From NCBI RefSeq assembly GCF_026013615.1, contig NZ_JAPDPI010000025.1, positions 19,300 to 83,299 on the forward strand: a DNA stretch of 64,000 nt. The letters run 5' to 3'. Of the stretch, positions 56,588 through 64,000 are shown piece by piece (within the stretch, counting starts at the first letter, position 1; each line of letters begins with the position of its first letter). A program made the position numbers and the translations under genes. This DNA comes from Plebeiibacterium marinum (GTDB taxonomy: Bacteria > Bacteroidota > Bacteroidia > Bacteroidales > Marinilabiliaceae). The notes beneath the pieces were generated by a model. That model saw only the letters and a program-made list of their open reading frames with translations. It ran no database searches and had not been told where the DNA came from.

Positions 56588-59125
56588 CTATCCGGTAATC
56601 TTCTCTTTCAGGCTCTTTTCTATGGGGTTCCATATTAGCTTTAGTTTTTCCAAAAGTAGCTGCAGTTCGTTAAAGGGAATTTCTTCATCGCGTGCAGATT
56701 CCATTTTGGTTAAAATTTCAATAGCTTTTTCTATTTTAAACTGTCTGAATCCTGTTAGCATTTTATGCGCCCGTTCACCTATTTCATAATGGTTTATTGG
56801 TTCTTTAATGGCCTTTGAAATACTGCCTATACCTTCATTGGTATTTTCGATGAATGTATGGATAATTGAATTTAAAAATTCTGCATCTCCTCCAGTAAAG
56901 GCTTCAACCCCGGTTAAATCATATTCTTTTGAAGATGGTTTATCTGCAGGTGTATGGTTGTTGTACATGTTTTCGGGTTTATCATTGTTTGTTATTCCAT
57001 AAAATATTTCCGAAAGCTTTTCTTTTATCTGGTTGTGAGTAAAAGGTTTTGCCAATAGCCAGATGCTTTTATTATCGTTTACCGCCTTTAGTTCAGTGTT
57101 TACCATATCAGCTGTAAGAAACAGGATGGGAGTCTCAATTTTCTTTTCATGCCGAATTATTTTCATTAACTGGAGGCCGTCAATTTCCGGCATATGCAAA
57201 TCAACCATAATCAGATCGTATTTTTGTTGCTCCAGGGCCTGTAAGGCCATTTCTGCTGAGGAATTTACATCGAGCCTTTTGCATTGGTCATGCAAAATGC
57301 CATCAATTAACTGGCATATCATTTGGTCATCGTCAATGGCTAATATGGTTTTGTCCATAAAGTTATAGGGTTCTGAGTTTAGCTCAGAAGAATAACTGGC
57401 AATCTCTTTCCCTTTTATATAGGGGATGTTAAATTTAAATACACTTCCTTCGTCTATTTTGCTGTGCAAGCTGATTGATCCTCCCATGGCTTCAATAATC
57501 TGGCGACTGATAGATAAGCCCAGTCCGGTTCCTGAATACTTCCGGGAGAGACTAATGTTTACCTGGTTAAACATTTTAAATATGGTTTTTTGCTTATCCT
57601 TGGGGATGCCAATCCCGGTGTCGGCAACTGTAAAAAACAACCTGTCTTTAAGCAGTTCAACCTTATATTTTACCGAACCTTTGTGTGTAAATTTCAGCGC
57701 ATTGCCAATTAGGTTGATTAATACTTGTTTTAGTCTTAAAGAGTCCGACTCGAATACGTTAAGTTCCGGGTCAACTTCGTATGAAAACTCAATATTGGCG
57801 TCATGGGCTTTTATATCAAAAAGGTGGTGAAGTTCCTCCATCAAGTCTTTTGCATGGATCTGGTCCTTGAAAAACTCTACTTTACCGGATTCCAACATTG
57901 AAAAATCAAGAATGTTGTTTATTAATCCGATCAGGTGTTCGGCTGAAATGCGGATGCGGTTGGCAATGCTTTTTTCCTTATCCCGGAGTTTTAATCCATA
58001 TAGTTGCTCCGAAAAACCAATAATCGAAGTTAGGGGTGTTCTTATTTCGTGACTCATGTGGGCAACAAACTGTTCTTTTACCTTTAATAGCCTGTCAACT
58101 CTTTCTTTGGCCCTTATAATGTCGTTTTTAAGTTTGAGGCTTTTGGAGATGTCGCGACTGATCCAGAAAATAAAGAATAGCATTAAAAACAGGGCCGATC
58201 CTACCAATAGCAAAATCCGGTCTAAAAAACTACTTCGCATGGATTCCATTTCGTTTCTCCTGTTGATATTCCGCTCTACTGAAATATTTTGCAGGTTACC
58301 CACTATGGATTTTATTTGTTCGGTCAGAAGCCGGTCGAGTTTGATCAGGTCGTTTTCATGTTGCTGCAGGCTTTTGTTAAAGTAGGCCTCCTGCCTGCTT
58401 ACTCTTTGCAACTGCTTTTTTATATTACGGATATTGTGATCCGGGCGCGTTTGCTTTTTAACAGTGGAATCAACCTGCTGGGTTACTACGGGGCTGAGGT
58501 CCTCTTCTTCATCTTTTTTCTTTTTGCCACTTAAAAAATCGCTCATGCGCTTTAAAAATCCCCGTTTTTTTTCTTCGGCGGGTTCCGATGAAAGTGAAAG
58601 AGAGTCGCTAATATTGAGTGAGTCAACTTTAATGGTGGTGTAAGTATATTCGGTTACGTCATAGTTCAGTGAATCAGGGATTGATTCCAGCAGGCTTTCT
58701 GTGGTGGAGCGGTGCAGGTTTATAATGTTGATTTGTAGCAGTTGATCCATGAATTCCTTCTTTTTAAGATACAGCCGCTCAATCTCTTTTATGCTGTTTT
58801 TTGATGCAGTATCTGGAAACAAATATGGCAGGTAGCTTATAATACTCAAAACCGAATCGTGATGTATCTGGTATTCCATTTCGAACTTATCGTCACCGGT
58901 AACGCCATATATCCTGCTAACCCCTTCTGTTTCTATAATTTCAAATATTAGTTGGTTTAGGTAGGTAAATTCTTGTTCGTTACCAATCTCCTGATTCTGT
59001 ACCCTTATTATTGAGGCTACCGAGAAATAGCTGATGGTAAAAATTACGATGGCAATGGCAATTATTATAATGAACCCAATGGTTACCTTGGTCTGAATCC
59101 ATTTTTCAGGAACTATCTTGCTCAT
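56588..59125 (-). CDS. Hybrid sensor histidine kinase with receiver and Hpt domains
   Basis: An 845-residue membrane phosphorelay kinase. Transmembrane helices at about 14-36 and 303-323 enclose a periplasmic region with Ser/Lys-rich and coiled-coil stretches. HisKA follows with the phospho-His359 in AHMSHEIRTP, then HATPase with N box NLIGNALKF (471-479), ADTGIGIP and GTGLGLSI. A receiver (about 591-705) carries Asp642 in IMVDLHMPEIDG. The final Hpt domain (about 738-845) has His787 in GERAHKMLTGF. All four phosphotransfer residues are present, so the relay His359, Asp642, His787 to an outside receiver is complete. The convergent NtrC-type regulator is the likely acceptor. The signal is unknown. 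Confidence 0.93.
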   Translation of the reverse strand: MSKIVPEKWIQTKVTIGFIIIIAIAIVIFTISYFSVASIIRVQNQEIGNEQEFTYLNQLIFEIIETEGVSRIYGVTGDDKFEMEYQIHHDSVLSIISYLPYLFPDTASKNSIKEIERLYLKKKEFMDQLLQINIINLHRSTTESLLESIPDSLNYDVTEYTYTTIKVDSLNISDSLSLSSEPAEEKKRGFLKRMSDFLSGKKKKDEEEDLSPVVTQQVDSTVKKQTRPDHNIRNIKKQLQRVSRQEAYFNKSLQQHENDLIKLDRLLTEQIKSIVGNLQNISVERNINRRNEMESMRSSFLDRILLLVGSALFLMLFFIFWISRDISKSLKLKNDIIRAKERVDRLLKVKEQFVAHMSHEIRTPLTSIIGFSEQLYGLKLRDKEKSIANRIRISAEHLIGLINNILDFSMLESGKVEFFKDQIHAKDLMEELHHLFDIKAHDANIEFSYEVDPELNVFESDSLRLKQVLINLIGNALKFTHKGSVKYKVELLKDRLFFTVADTGIGIPKDKQKTIFKMFNQVNISLSRKYSGTGLGLSISRQIIEAMGGSISLHSKIDEGSVFKFNIPYIKGKEIASYSSELNSEPYNFMDKTILAIDDDQMICQLIDGILHDQCKRLDVNSSAEMALQALEQQKYDLIMVDLHMPEIDGLQLMKIIRHEKKIETPILFLTADMVNTELKAVNDNKSIWLLAKPFTHNQIKEKLSEIFYGITNNDKPENMYNNHTPADKPSSKEYDLTGVEAFTGGDAEFLNSIIHTFIENTNEGIGSISKAIKEPINHYEIGERAHKMLTGFRQFKIEKAIEILTKMESARDEEIPFNELQLLLEKLKLIWNPIEKSLKEKITG

Positions 59126-59269
59126 AAAACGTTGTGTTGTATTTTAAAAGCTAAAATAAGGATTAATACCAACATAACATTGATATGCCATTTATTCTCT
59201 TTAAAATAAGTTTGGTAAAATGCCTGTTTTGATTTGTATTTTCTTTATTTGCGATAAAAATTCATTTCA

Positions 59270-59665
59270 ATGATCATAAAAGTTGCATGTGCGGTAATTG
59301 TCAATAACAATAAAATTCTGGCAGCCAAAAGAAGTGAGATTATGCCCCACGCAGGATTTTGGGAGTTCCCTGGTGGTAAAATTGAGGAAGGGGAAAATGC
59401 AGAGGATTGTCTTTGCCGTGAAATAGCAGAAGAGTTGCATTGCCAGGTTAACGTTGTTGAAATGCTACCCTCTTTTCAGCATGAATATTCCTGTAAAAAG
59501 ATAGAGCTCATTCCGTTTTTATGCGAGCTGAACAATGGCATACCCAATCCAGCTGAACATGAGGAGCTGTGTTGGTTAAGCAAAACAGAATTACTTAGCA
59601 TTAAATGGTTGCCTGCTGATATTCCAATTGCGCAATATATTGTGGACAGAAACCTGGTTGGTTGA
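59270..59665 (+). CDS. MutT-like Nudix hydrolase
   Basis: A small 131-residue Nudix enzyme of the (deoxy)nucleoside triphosphate pyrophosphohydrolase kind. The Nudix box begins GGKIEEGENAEDCLCREIAE and continues EELHC, fitting G-x5-E-x7-R-E-x2-E-E. Upstream, KILAAKRSEIMPHAGFWEFPGGK matches MutT proteins that clear 8-oxo-dGTP, and W in WEFPGGK is usual there. ATG 59270 gives the first strand MIIKVACAVIV. It is alone; a dispersed 55-bp repeat follows at 59682. Substrate is inferred from similarity. Confidence 0.9.
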   Translation: MIIKVACAVIVNNNKILAAKRSEIMPHAGFWEFPGGKIEEGENAEDCLCREIAEELHCQVNVVEMLPSFQHEYSCKKIELIPFLCELNNGIPNPAEHEELCWLSKTELLSIKWLPADIPIAQYIVDRNLVG

Positions 59666-59681
59666 TTTTTTAACTATTAAC

Positions 59682-59736
59682 AGATCGTTAGATTTTAGAT
59701 AAGAGATAAGAGACTCATTTACAAGATGCTTAAAAT
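59682..59736. repeat. Dispersed 55-bp intergenic repeat, copy 1
   Basis: Begins AGATCGTTAGATTTTAGATA and ends GCTTAAAAT; the same 55-base frame recurs at 63906-63960 with about ten differences and no gaps. Both copies lie after a gene's stop codon. The remaining gap to 59893 shows nothing else I can support. Confidence 0.75.
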
Positions 59737-59893
59737 GGGATTTTTACCCAATCTAAGTTGATTTTATTAAATATCTCATAATCTTACACTTATAAAAAAC
59801 TAACGAACTATTGTAACTATACCAGGTTAAAAAAAAACAATAGATTTCTTTCAGCTGAAGAGTTGAAGCTGTAACTTGTATAACAAAAATACA

Positions 59894-60166
59894 ATGATGC
59901 GTAGGGTAAAGATGATTGTGAGTGGGAGGGTTCAGGGAGTTGGATACCGTTATTTTGTGCAGGAGCAAGCCAGGGAACATGGCATAAAAGGATATGTTAG
60001 AAATCTGCCGGGAGGAGAAGTTGAAATTGATGCAGAAGGAGAGAGGAGTAGCTTGGGGATTTTTATTGTCGATTGTAAAAAAGGGCCGGCACTTTCAAAA
60101 ATATTGGATTGTATGATTCATGATATTACACCATACGGATTTGAGCGTTTCCTTATCAGGCATTAA
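59894..60166 (+). CDS. acyP: Acylphosphatase
   Basis: A 90-residue enzyme hydrolysing acyl phosphates. IVSGRVQGVGYRYFVQEQA carries the catalytic Arg, and GIKGYVRNLPGGEVEIDAEG the catalytic Asn, as in all acylphosphatases. ATG 59894 (MMRRVKMIVSGRVQ) is the best start; a TTG frame starts six codons earlier. Single-gene unit between the Nudix and DUF748 genes. Physiological role in bacteria is poorly known. Confidence 0.92.
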   Translation: MMRRVKMIVSGRVQGVGYRYFVQEQAREHGIKGYVRNLPGGEVEIDAEGERSSLGIFIVDCKKGPALSKILDCMIHDITPYGFERFLIRH

Positions 60167-60297
60167 ACCCGAATAACTATACTGTAGTTTTCTGTATGTT
60201 TTAAGGAAGGTTTAAATTAATTAGTGTAAACTTTTAAAGATATGAACAAGAAATTCATTTATTTTGTTGTATCTCTAAATATTTTACACTTTAACTC

Positions 60298-62490
60298 ATG
60301 AGAAATTTCAAAAAAAGGCATTATTTCATAGGTGGATTCTTACTGACTGTGTTCCTGATGTTATTTTTTCTGTCGACTATTATTAAAAACTATGTGGTAA
60401 ATAATAGCGAAGAACTTATAGGCAGAAAGCTTACTCTGAACGAACTCCATATTAATTATTTTAAGGTTCAGGTTACCGCACGCGATTTTGCCCTGTTCGA
60501 AACCAATAAAGTAGATACTTTTGCTTCATTCAGGGAACTCCTTATCAATTACGACCCGTGGAAATTGTTGGGGAATGAATATGCAGTATCTCAGATCCGA
60601 TTGATAGAACCCTATATTTATATTAGCCAAAATGGGGCTTCTTTTAATTTTGACGATATGGTTGCCTCCTCAGATACTGTTGCAGTTGAGCAAACAGATT
60701 CTGTTTCGGTAGAGAATAGTGAAGTGAAATTTTCTATTAGGAATATTGATCTGCAAGATGGTGAGTTTCGTTATTACGACAAGCAGATTGATAATTTGTT
60801 GAGTTTTGACAATCTGAACCTGGCACTGCCACTGATTGCGTGGGACAGTAGGAGTAGCGAAATGGGAGTTGAGTTTTCAATAGGAAAAAGGGGATTGGTT
60901 AAAATTGATGCCGACATTAACCAGGAAGATAAGTTATATAATATCAGGTTCGGAACGGAGAATGTACAGTTAAAATCGTTTACCAACTATCTTAAAGATT
61001 ACATGAATATTGAGGAGTTTAATGGTTTACTCCAATCGGATATTAAAATAAGGGGAAGCATAAAACATCCCGATGATATTTTGGTCAGGGGAGAAGTTGC
61101 AGTTGATAGTTTTAGCCTGGTAAATACGGGTATGGATACATTGCTGTCGGTTAATAAGATATATACCAAAGTAGATTCGCTGAACTTGAAGGACTCCAGG
61201 TATATAATTAGCAAATTGTCTGTAGAAGATCCAATTATTGCAGCAGCTTTAAATACAACACAAAGTAACTGGGAAGAGTTCTTTTCTCCTGTTTTATCCG
61301 ACACAACAAATGCTGAAACGGTGGATACAACTGCAGTTGAAGATGAGGCAGTTCCCTTGTTTTATCGCATCGATTCCATTATGATAAACAATGGGGTTGT
61401 CAGGTTTGCCGACAATACTTTGAATCGTGATTTCAGATACGACATACAAAAAATAAATGTGTCGTTGGCAAATGTATATGAAACAAACAATGCCATTCCT
61501 GTAAAATGGGGAATGAAATTTAATAATGAAGGATCATTTGATGGAGAAACTCGCTTTAGCATGGCCAATCCCTTAAACCTTTATTATAAAGGGGCTGTAA
61601 AAAACCTTGATTTACATAGTTTTTCACCTTATACCGAATATCATCTTGCTTATCCCATTGTGTCAGGGATTTTTAATTACGAGGCCGATATTCATATGAC
61701 ACCCGAAAAGCTTGAAAACCATAACCATCTTTTGGTAAATGAAATGCAGTTTGGAAAAAGAACCAAAGATTCCACGGCATCGAAACTTCCTGTTAAGCTT
61801 GCTTTATATCTTATTAAGGATGCGCAGGATAAGGTTGAATTTGAATTGCCGGTGACAGGGAATCCTTCGGAACCCGGATTTAAACTGGGGCCTGTAATAT
61901 GGAAAACCTTTGGTAAGTTTATTGTAAAAACAGCAACGCAACCGTTTGGTTCTTTGGCTAAACTGGTTGGCACAACCCCTGATGAACTAAAAATGATCCC
62001 ATTTAAATATACTCAGGATTCATTAATGGCAGCTCAAAGAAAAACCTTGGATAAAATAGCACAGATATTAACTAAAAAGGAGGATCTGATATTTAGTTTT
62101 CGTCAGGAAATGGGTGTTGATGAAGAATTGGGGATGTTGGCTGTAAAAAAAGTCAAGAATCAGTTTATTCAGGAACAAACATTTTCAAAAATTAAGGATT
62201 GGAACCAGGTTAAGGACAGTGATGAAGCATTTGTTGCATTCCTGAACAAGTTGTCTCCGGAAACAGTTGATCAAATAGTTACTGACCGTTGTTTAACCCT
62301 GATGCCAGCGGATGAACTCAGATCTGAGTTCAATGGCTTGTATAAAAAACGCAATGAGTTGCTTAAAGAATATATGCTTACGCAAAAAGCATGTAATCCA
62401 TCTTCGGTTAAATTGCTAAATGTTGATTTTAACAATATGCCCAAAGAGTTGGAAAAGCCCGGTTTTAGGGTGGAGGTGTCGGTTAAGTAA
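60298..62490 (+). CDS. DUF748 (AsmA-like) envelope protein
   Basis: A 730-residue envelope protein with an N-terminal membrane anchor (FIGGFLLTVFLMLFFLSTII, about 10-29) and a long periplasmic body of beta-strands, as in AsmA-like bridging proteins thought to move lipids between membranes. The DUF748 signature parts are visible: ELLINYDPWKLLGNEYAVSQIRLIEPYIYI near 75-105, SFSPYTEYHLAYPIVSGIFNYEADIHMTPEKLENHNHL near 440-480 (split over several strands), and LPVTGNPSEPGFKLGPVIW near 518-536. Three Asp/Thr/Ser-rich linkers (DTVAVEQTDSVSVE, SDTTNAETVDTTAVEDE) separate the domains. Role in lipid transport is inference. Confidence 0.82.
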   Translation: MRNFKKRHYFIGGFLLTVFLMLFFLSTIIKNYVVNNSEELIGRKLTLNELHINYFKVQVTARDFALFETNKVDTFASFRELLINYDPWKLLGNEYAVSQIRLIEPYIYISQNGASFNFDDMVASSDTVAVEQTDSVSVENSEVKFSIRNIDLQDGEFRYYDKQIDNLLSFDNLNLALPLIAWDSRSSEMGVEFSIGKRGLVKIDADINQEDKLYNIRFGTENVQLKSFTNYLKDYMNIEEFNGLLQSDIKIRGSIKHPDDILVRGEVAVDSFSLVNTGMDTLLSVNKIYTKVDSLNLKDSRYIISKLSVEDPIIAAALNTTQSNWEEFFSPVLSDTTNAETVDTTAVEDEAVPLFYRIDSIMINNGVVRFADNTLNRDFRYDIQKINVSLANVYETNNAIPVKWGMKFNNEGSFDGETRFSMANPLNLYYKGAVKNLDLHSFSPYTEYHLAYPIVSGIFNYEADIHMTPEKLENHNHLLVNEMQFGKRTKDSTASKLPVKLALYLIKDAQDKVEFELPVTGNPSEPGFKLGPVIWKTFGKFIVKTATQPFGSLAKLVGTTPDELKMIPFKYTQDSLMAAQRKTLDKIAQILTKKEDLIFSFRQEMGVDEELGMLAVKKVKNQFIQEQTFSKIKDWNQVKDSDEAFVAFLNKLSPETVDQIVTDRCLTLMPADELRSEFNGLYKKRNELLKEYMLTQKACNPSSVKLLNVDFNNMPKELEKPGFRVEVSVK

Positions 62491-62581
62491 CAAGATTAAA
62501 TAGTCGTTGGCGAAAAATTCAATTTTGGCAACCTCTTTTGTTTTATAAACAATTTATTTTCATCAATATCGTTTAAATAAA

Positions 62582-62589
62582 TATCTTTG
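62582..62589 (+). promoter_or_regulatory. -7 element for the T9SS cargo gene
   Basis: TATCTTTG followed by AACG, 30 bases before ATG 62620. It leaves too little room for a start at the GTG 62608 to have a normal leader, so 62620 is preferred. Confidence 0.55.
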
Positions 62590-62619
62590 AACGTTCAATA
62601 AAAAGAGGTGTATCCTGAT

Positions 62620-63858
62620 ATGAAGATATTCAATATAAGTCTGCTTGTTATTCTATTATGTTTTTGTGTATTGCCAATAAATGCACAGATTGTTTCTTCT
62701 GGCCATTCTGCTTCAGTAAATACAGGGCAAGGCCACCCGGTTTATTTATTTTCTGATATTGTAACGGGTGCATTAAGTGCAAAGGAGTATTCGGATACAA
62801 GTATAGATATAGAATATGTTTGGTACAAATACGATACAGGTTGGAGTCAGGTTCAATCCGGAAATTCGGAAACATTGAACAGTACGCTTGCAGAAGGCGG
62901 GTATCGGGTTGTTTATATGAATAATGGAGCACCAATTATTGAATATGTTTGCTGGGTGTTTGAGCCGAAAATACTATCCGCAGAAATTGAATCATCAATA
63001 TTTACCTGTGAGACTTTACAGCAAGGGGTGGTTAATATGGCAACAAAGCCACTTACTTATTACGATTTAACAAGCGGAGCGGCAATATTATTGGATTATG
63101 AGTATTCATATGCCTGGAGTTCGGATCCTGTTGGGGATATTGAAAATAGTACCAGTGCACAGCCATCTATTGAATCACCTTATGAAAACACCAGTTATTC
63201 AGTCACTATTTCGGCATTTGAAGGAGCCTCTGCAATTACGGCTACCAATGATGTTGAAGCCATTGCCGTAAAAGCAGAATTTGAATTCGAACCATCAGAT
63301 AGGGAGTATGAAAATGAAGTGCAAAACTTAGAAGGTTTAGAAGGTTCGGCTCCCATGTCTGTTAATTTTACCGGTGCATCAATGGGCACCATAACCGATT
63401 ATGAATGGAATTTCGTAAGGGATGAGGATGGATATACCTACGCGCCGCACCTGGAGCCCAATACAAATTTTACTTTTGAAGAGGTTGGGAAATACAGTGT
63501 TACTTTGGTTGTTTCAAATATTAATTCAGGCTGTGTGTCGTCTGTTAGCAAAGAGGGATTAATCACAGTAAAAGAAATGGATATTGAGGCACCCAACGTG
63601 TTTACACCGGATGGCGATGGTATCAATGATGTGTTTTATGTGGTTTATCATTCAGTTGAATCCTTTAAGATGACCATTGTAAACCGATGGGGAAGAAAGG
63701 TGTTTTCAACCACCAATCCCGGTGATGGATGGGATGGTAAAATAAACGGTAAAAAAGCTGCAGAGGGCGTGTATTTTTACTATATCGAAGCCAAAGGTTA
63801 TAACGAAGGGGAGCGCATGGAACTAAAAAATGCACTACATCTTATCAGGGGGAAGTAG
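62620..63858 (+). CDS. T9SS type B cargo protein with PKD domain (gliding motility-associated C-terminal domain)
   Basis: A 412-residue secreted protein. Signal peptide MKIFNISLLVILLCFCVLPINAQ, then two beta-sandwich regions of unknown kind, then a PKD domain near 250-320 (APMSVNFTGASMGTITDYEW and FEEVGKYSVTLVVSN). The C-terminal 90 residues are a type B sorting domain: VFTPDGDGINDVF, MTIVNRWGRKVF, GDGWDGKINGKKAAEGVYFY, and the ending ALHLIRGK. Such domains carry proteins through the type IX system, often with SprF-like partners. No enzyme domain was seen, so an adhesin or surface fibre role is possible. Confidence 0.88.
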   Translation: MKIFNISLLVILLCFCVLPINAQIVSSGHSASVNTGQGHPVYLFSDIVTGALSAKEYSDTSIDIEYVWYKYDTGWSQVQSGNSETLNSTLAEGGYRVVYMNNGAPIIEYVCWVFEPKILSAEIESSIFTCETLQQGVVNMATKPLTYYDLTSGAAILLDYEYSYAWSSDPVGDIENSTSAQPSIESPYENTSYSVTISAFEGASAITATNDVEAIAVKAEFEFEPSDREYENEVQNLEGLEGSAPMSVNFTGASMGTITDYEWNFVRDEDGYTYAPHLEPNTNFTFEEVGKYSVTLVVSNINSGCVSSVSKEGLITVKEMDIEAPNVFTPDGDGINDVFYVVYHSVESFKMTIVNRWGRKVFSTTNPGDGWDGKINGKKAAEGVYFYYIEAKGYNEGERMELKNALHLIRGK

Positions 63859-63905
63859 TCAATTGTGTATAGTCATTGATTAATAATCTGAATCAAGATT
63901 ACAAG

Positions 63906-63960
63906 AGATCGTTAGATTTTAGATAATAGACATTAGACTGATTTACAATTCGCTTAAAAT
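63906..63960. repeat. Dispersed 55-bp intergenic repeat, copy 2
   Basis: Same length and start as the copy at 59682-59736 (AGATCGTTAGATTTTAGATA; ends GCTTAAAAT), with substitutions concentrated in the middle. It follows the T9SS cargo gene by 47 bases. No gene is visible from here to the window end. Confidence 0.75.
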
Positions 63961-64000
63961 CAATAAGATAATAATTTTGCCATAAATTATTCAATGTATT

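Overview
The window is a stretch of AT-rich chromosome from a member of the Bacteroidota, most likely a marine or sediment Bacteroidales/Marinilabiliales-type organism (inference). The phylum call rests on three things. Promoters match the phylum-specific TAnnTTTG -7 element, with a good TTG partner in two places. There are phylum-restricted genes: gldD, gldE, porG, a T9SS type B sorting domain, and the DUF3098, DUF4290, DUF4924 and DUF6089 families. Gene orders are typical of the phylum (ftsX-DUF3098-uppP-truB-queA; porG-uppS-bamA-skp-skp-skp-murI; mutY-ssb-gldE-gldD). A secreted sulfatase next to a GH43 enzyme suggests use of sulfated polysaccharide. I saw no rRNA, tRNA, CRISPR array, insertion sequence or prophage.

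Layout. 0-9 kb: the tail of an unknown gene, then minus-strand housekeeping genes (S41 protease, cysH, pfkA, a universal stress protein, queA) and the ftsX-DUF3098-uppP-truB cluster. 9-12.7 kb: less conserved genes, namely a secreted HExxH protein and two paralogous exported TonB-C proteins flanking a PAS-LuxR regulator. 12.8-20.8 kb: pcrA/uvrD, DUF4290, murA (with Asp in place of the fosfomycin-target Cys), two TlpA-like redoxins (one without its cysteines), grpE-dnaJ. 20.8-29.1 kb: kbl, then the envelope cluster porG-uppS-bamA-three Skp-murI. 29.2-38.4 kb: manA, engB, prs, rplY, pth, an S4 protein, DUF4924, rng, a 30-residue bS22/mS38-like ribosomal protein gene, HU, mutY, ssb. 38.4-45.2 kb: gldE-gldD-PPTase-GGGP synthase, an AEC transporter, lysC-lysA. 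45.3-47.8 kb: a small accessory island with a PD-(D/E)XK (DUF91-like) protein and a Fic protein, separated by an attC-like imperfect inverted repeat; the Fic promoter carries a perfect 24-bp palindrome. 48-52.9 kb: a degradative cluster of lipoprotein sulfatase, an unrecognised secreted protein and a GH43 lipoprotein. 53-64 kb: tcdA-TatD, an unusual intergenic region (CCACACA repeats, a 49-residue membrane protein, a CA-rich tract, a strong terminator), a sigma54 response regulator convergent with a hybrid kinase carrying an Hpt domain, a Nudix hydrolase, acylphosphatase, a DUF748 protein and a T9SS type B cargo protein.

How the genes work together. Much of the window serves the envelope: UppS and UppP make and recycle the undecaprenyl carrier, MurA and MurI feed peptidoglycan, BamA with Skp builds the outer membrane, and FtsX is the division permease. 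PorG, GldD, GldE and the type B cargo belong to gliding/type IX secretion. The best candidates for something undescribed are the Fic/DUF91 island with its palindrome and attC-like spacer, the 54.4-55.04 kb small-protein transcription unit beside a four-step phosphorelay, and the unknown protein between sulfatase and GH43.
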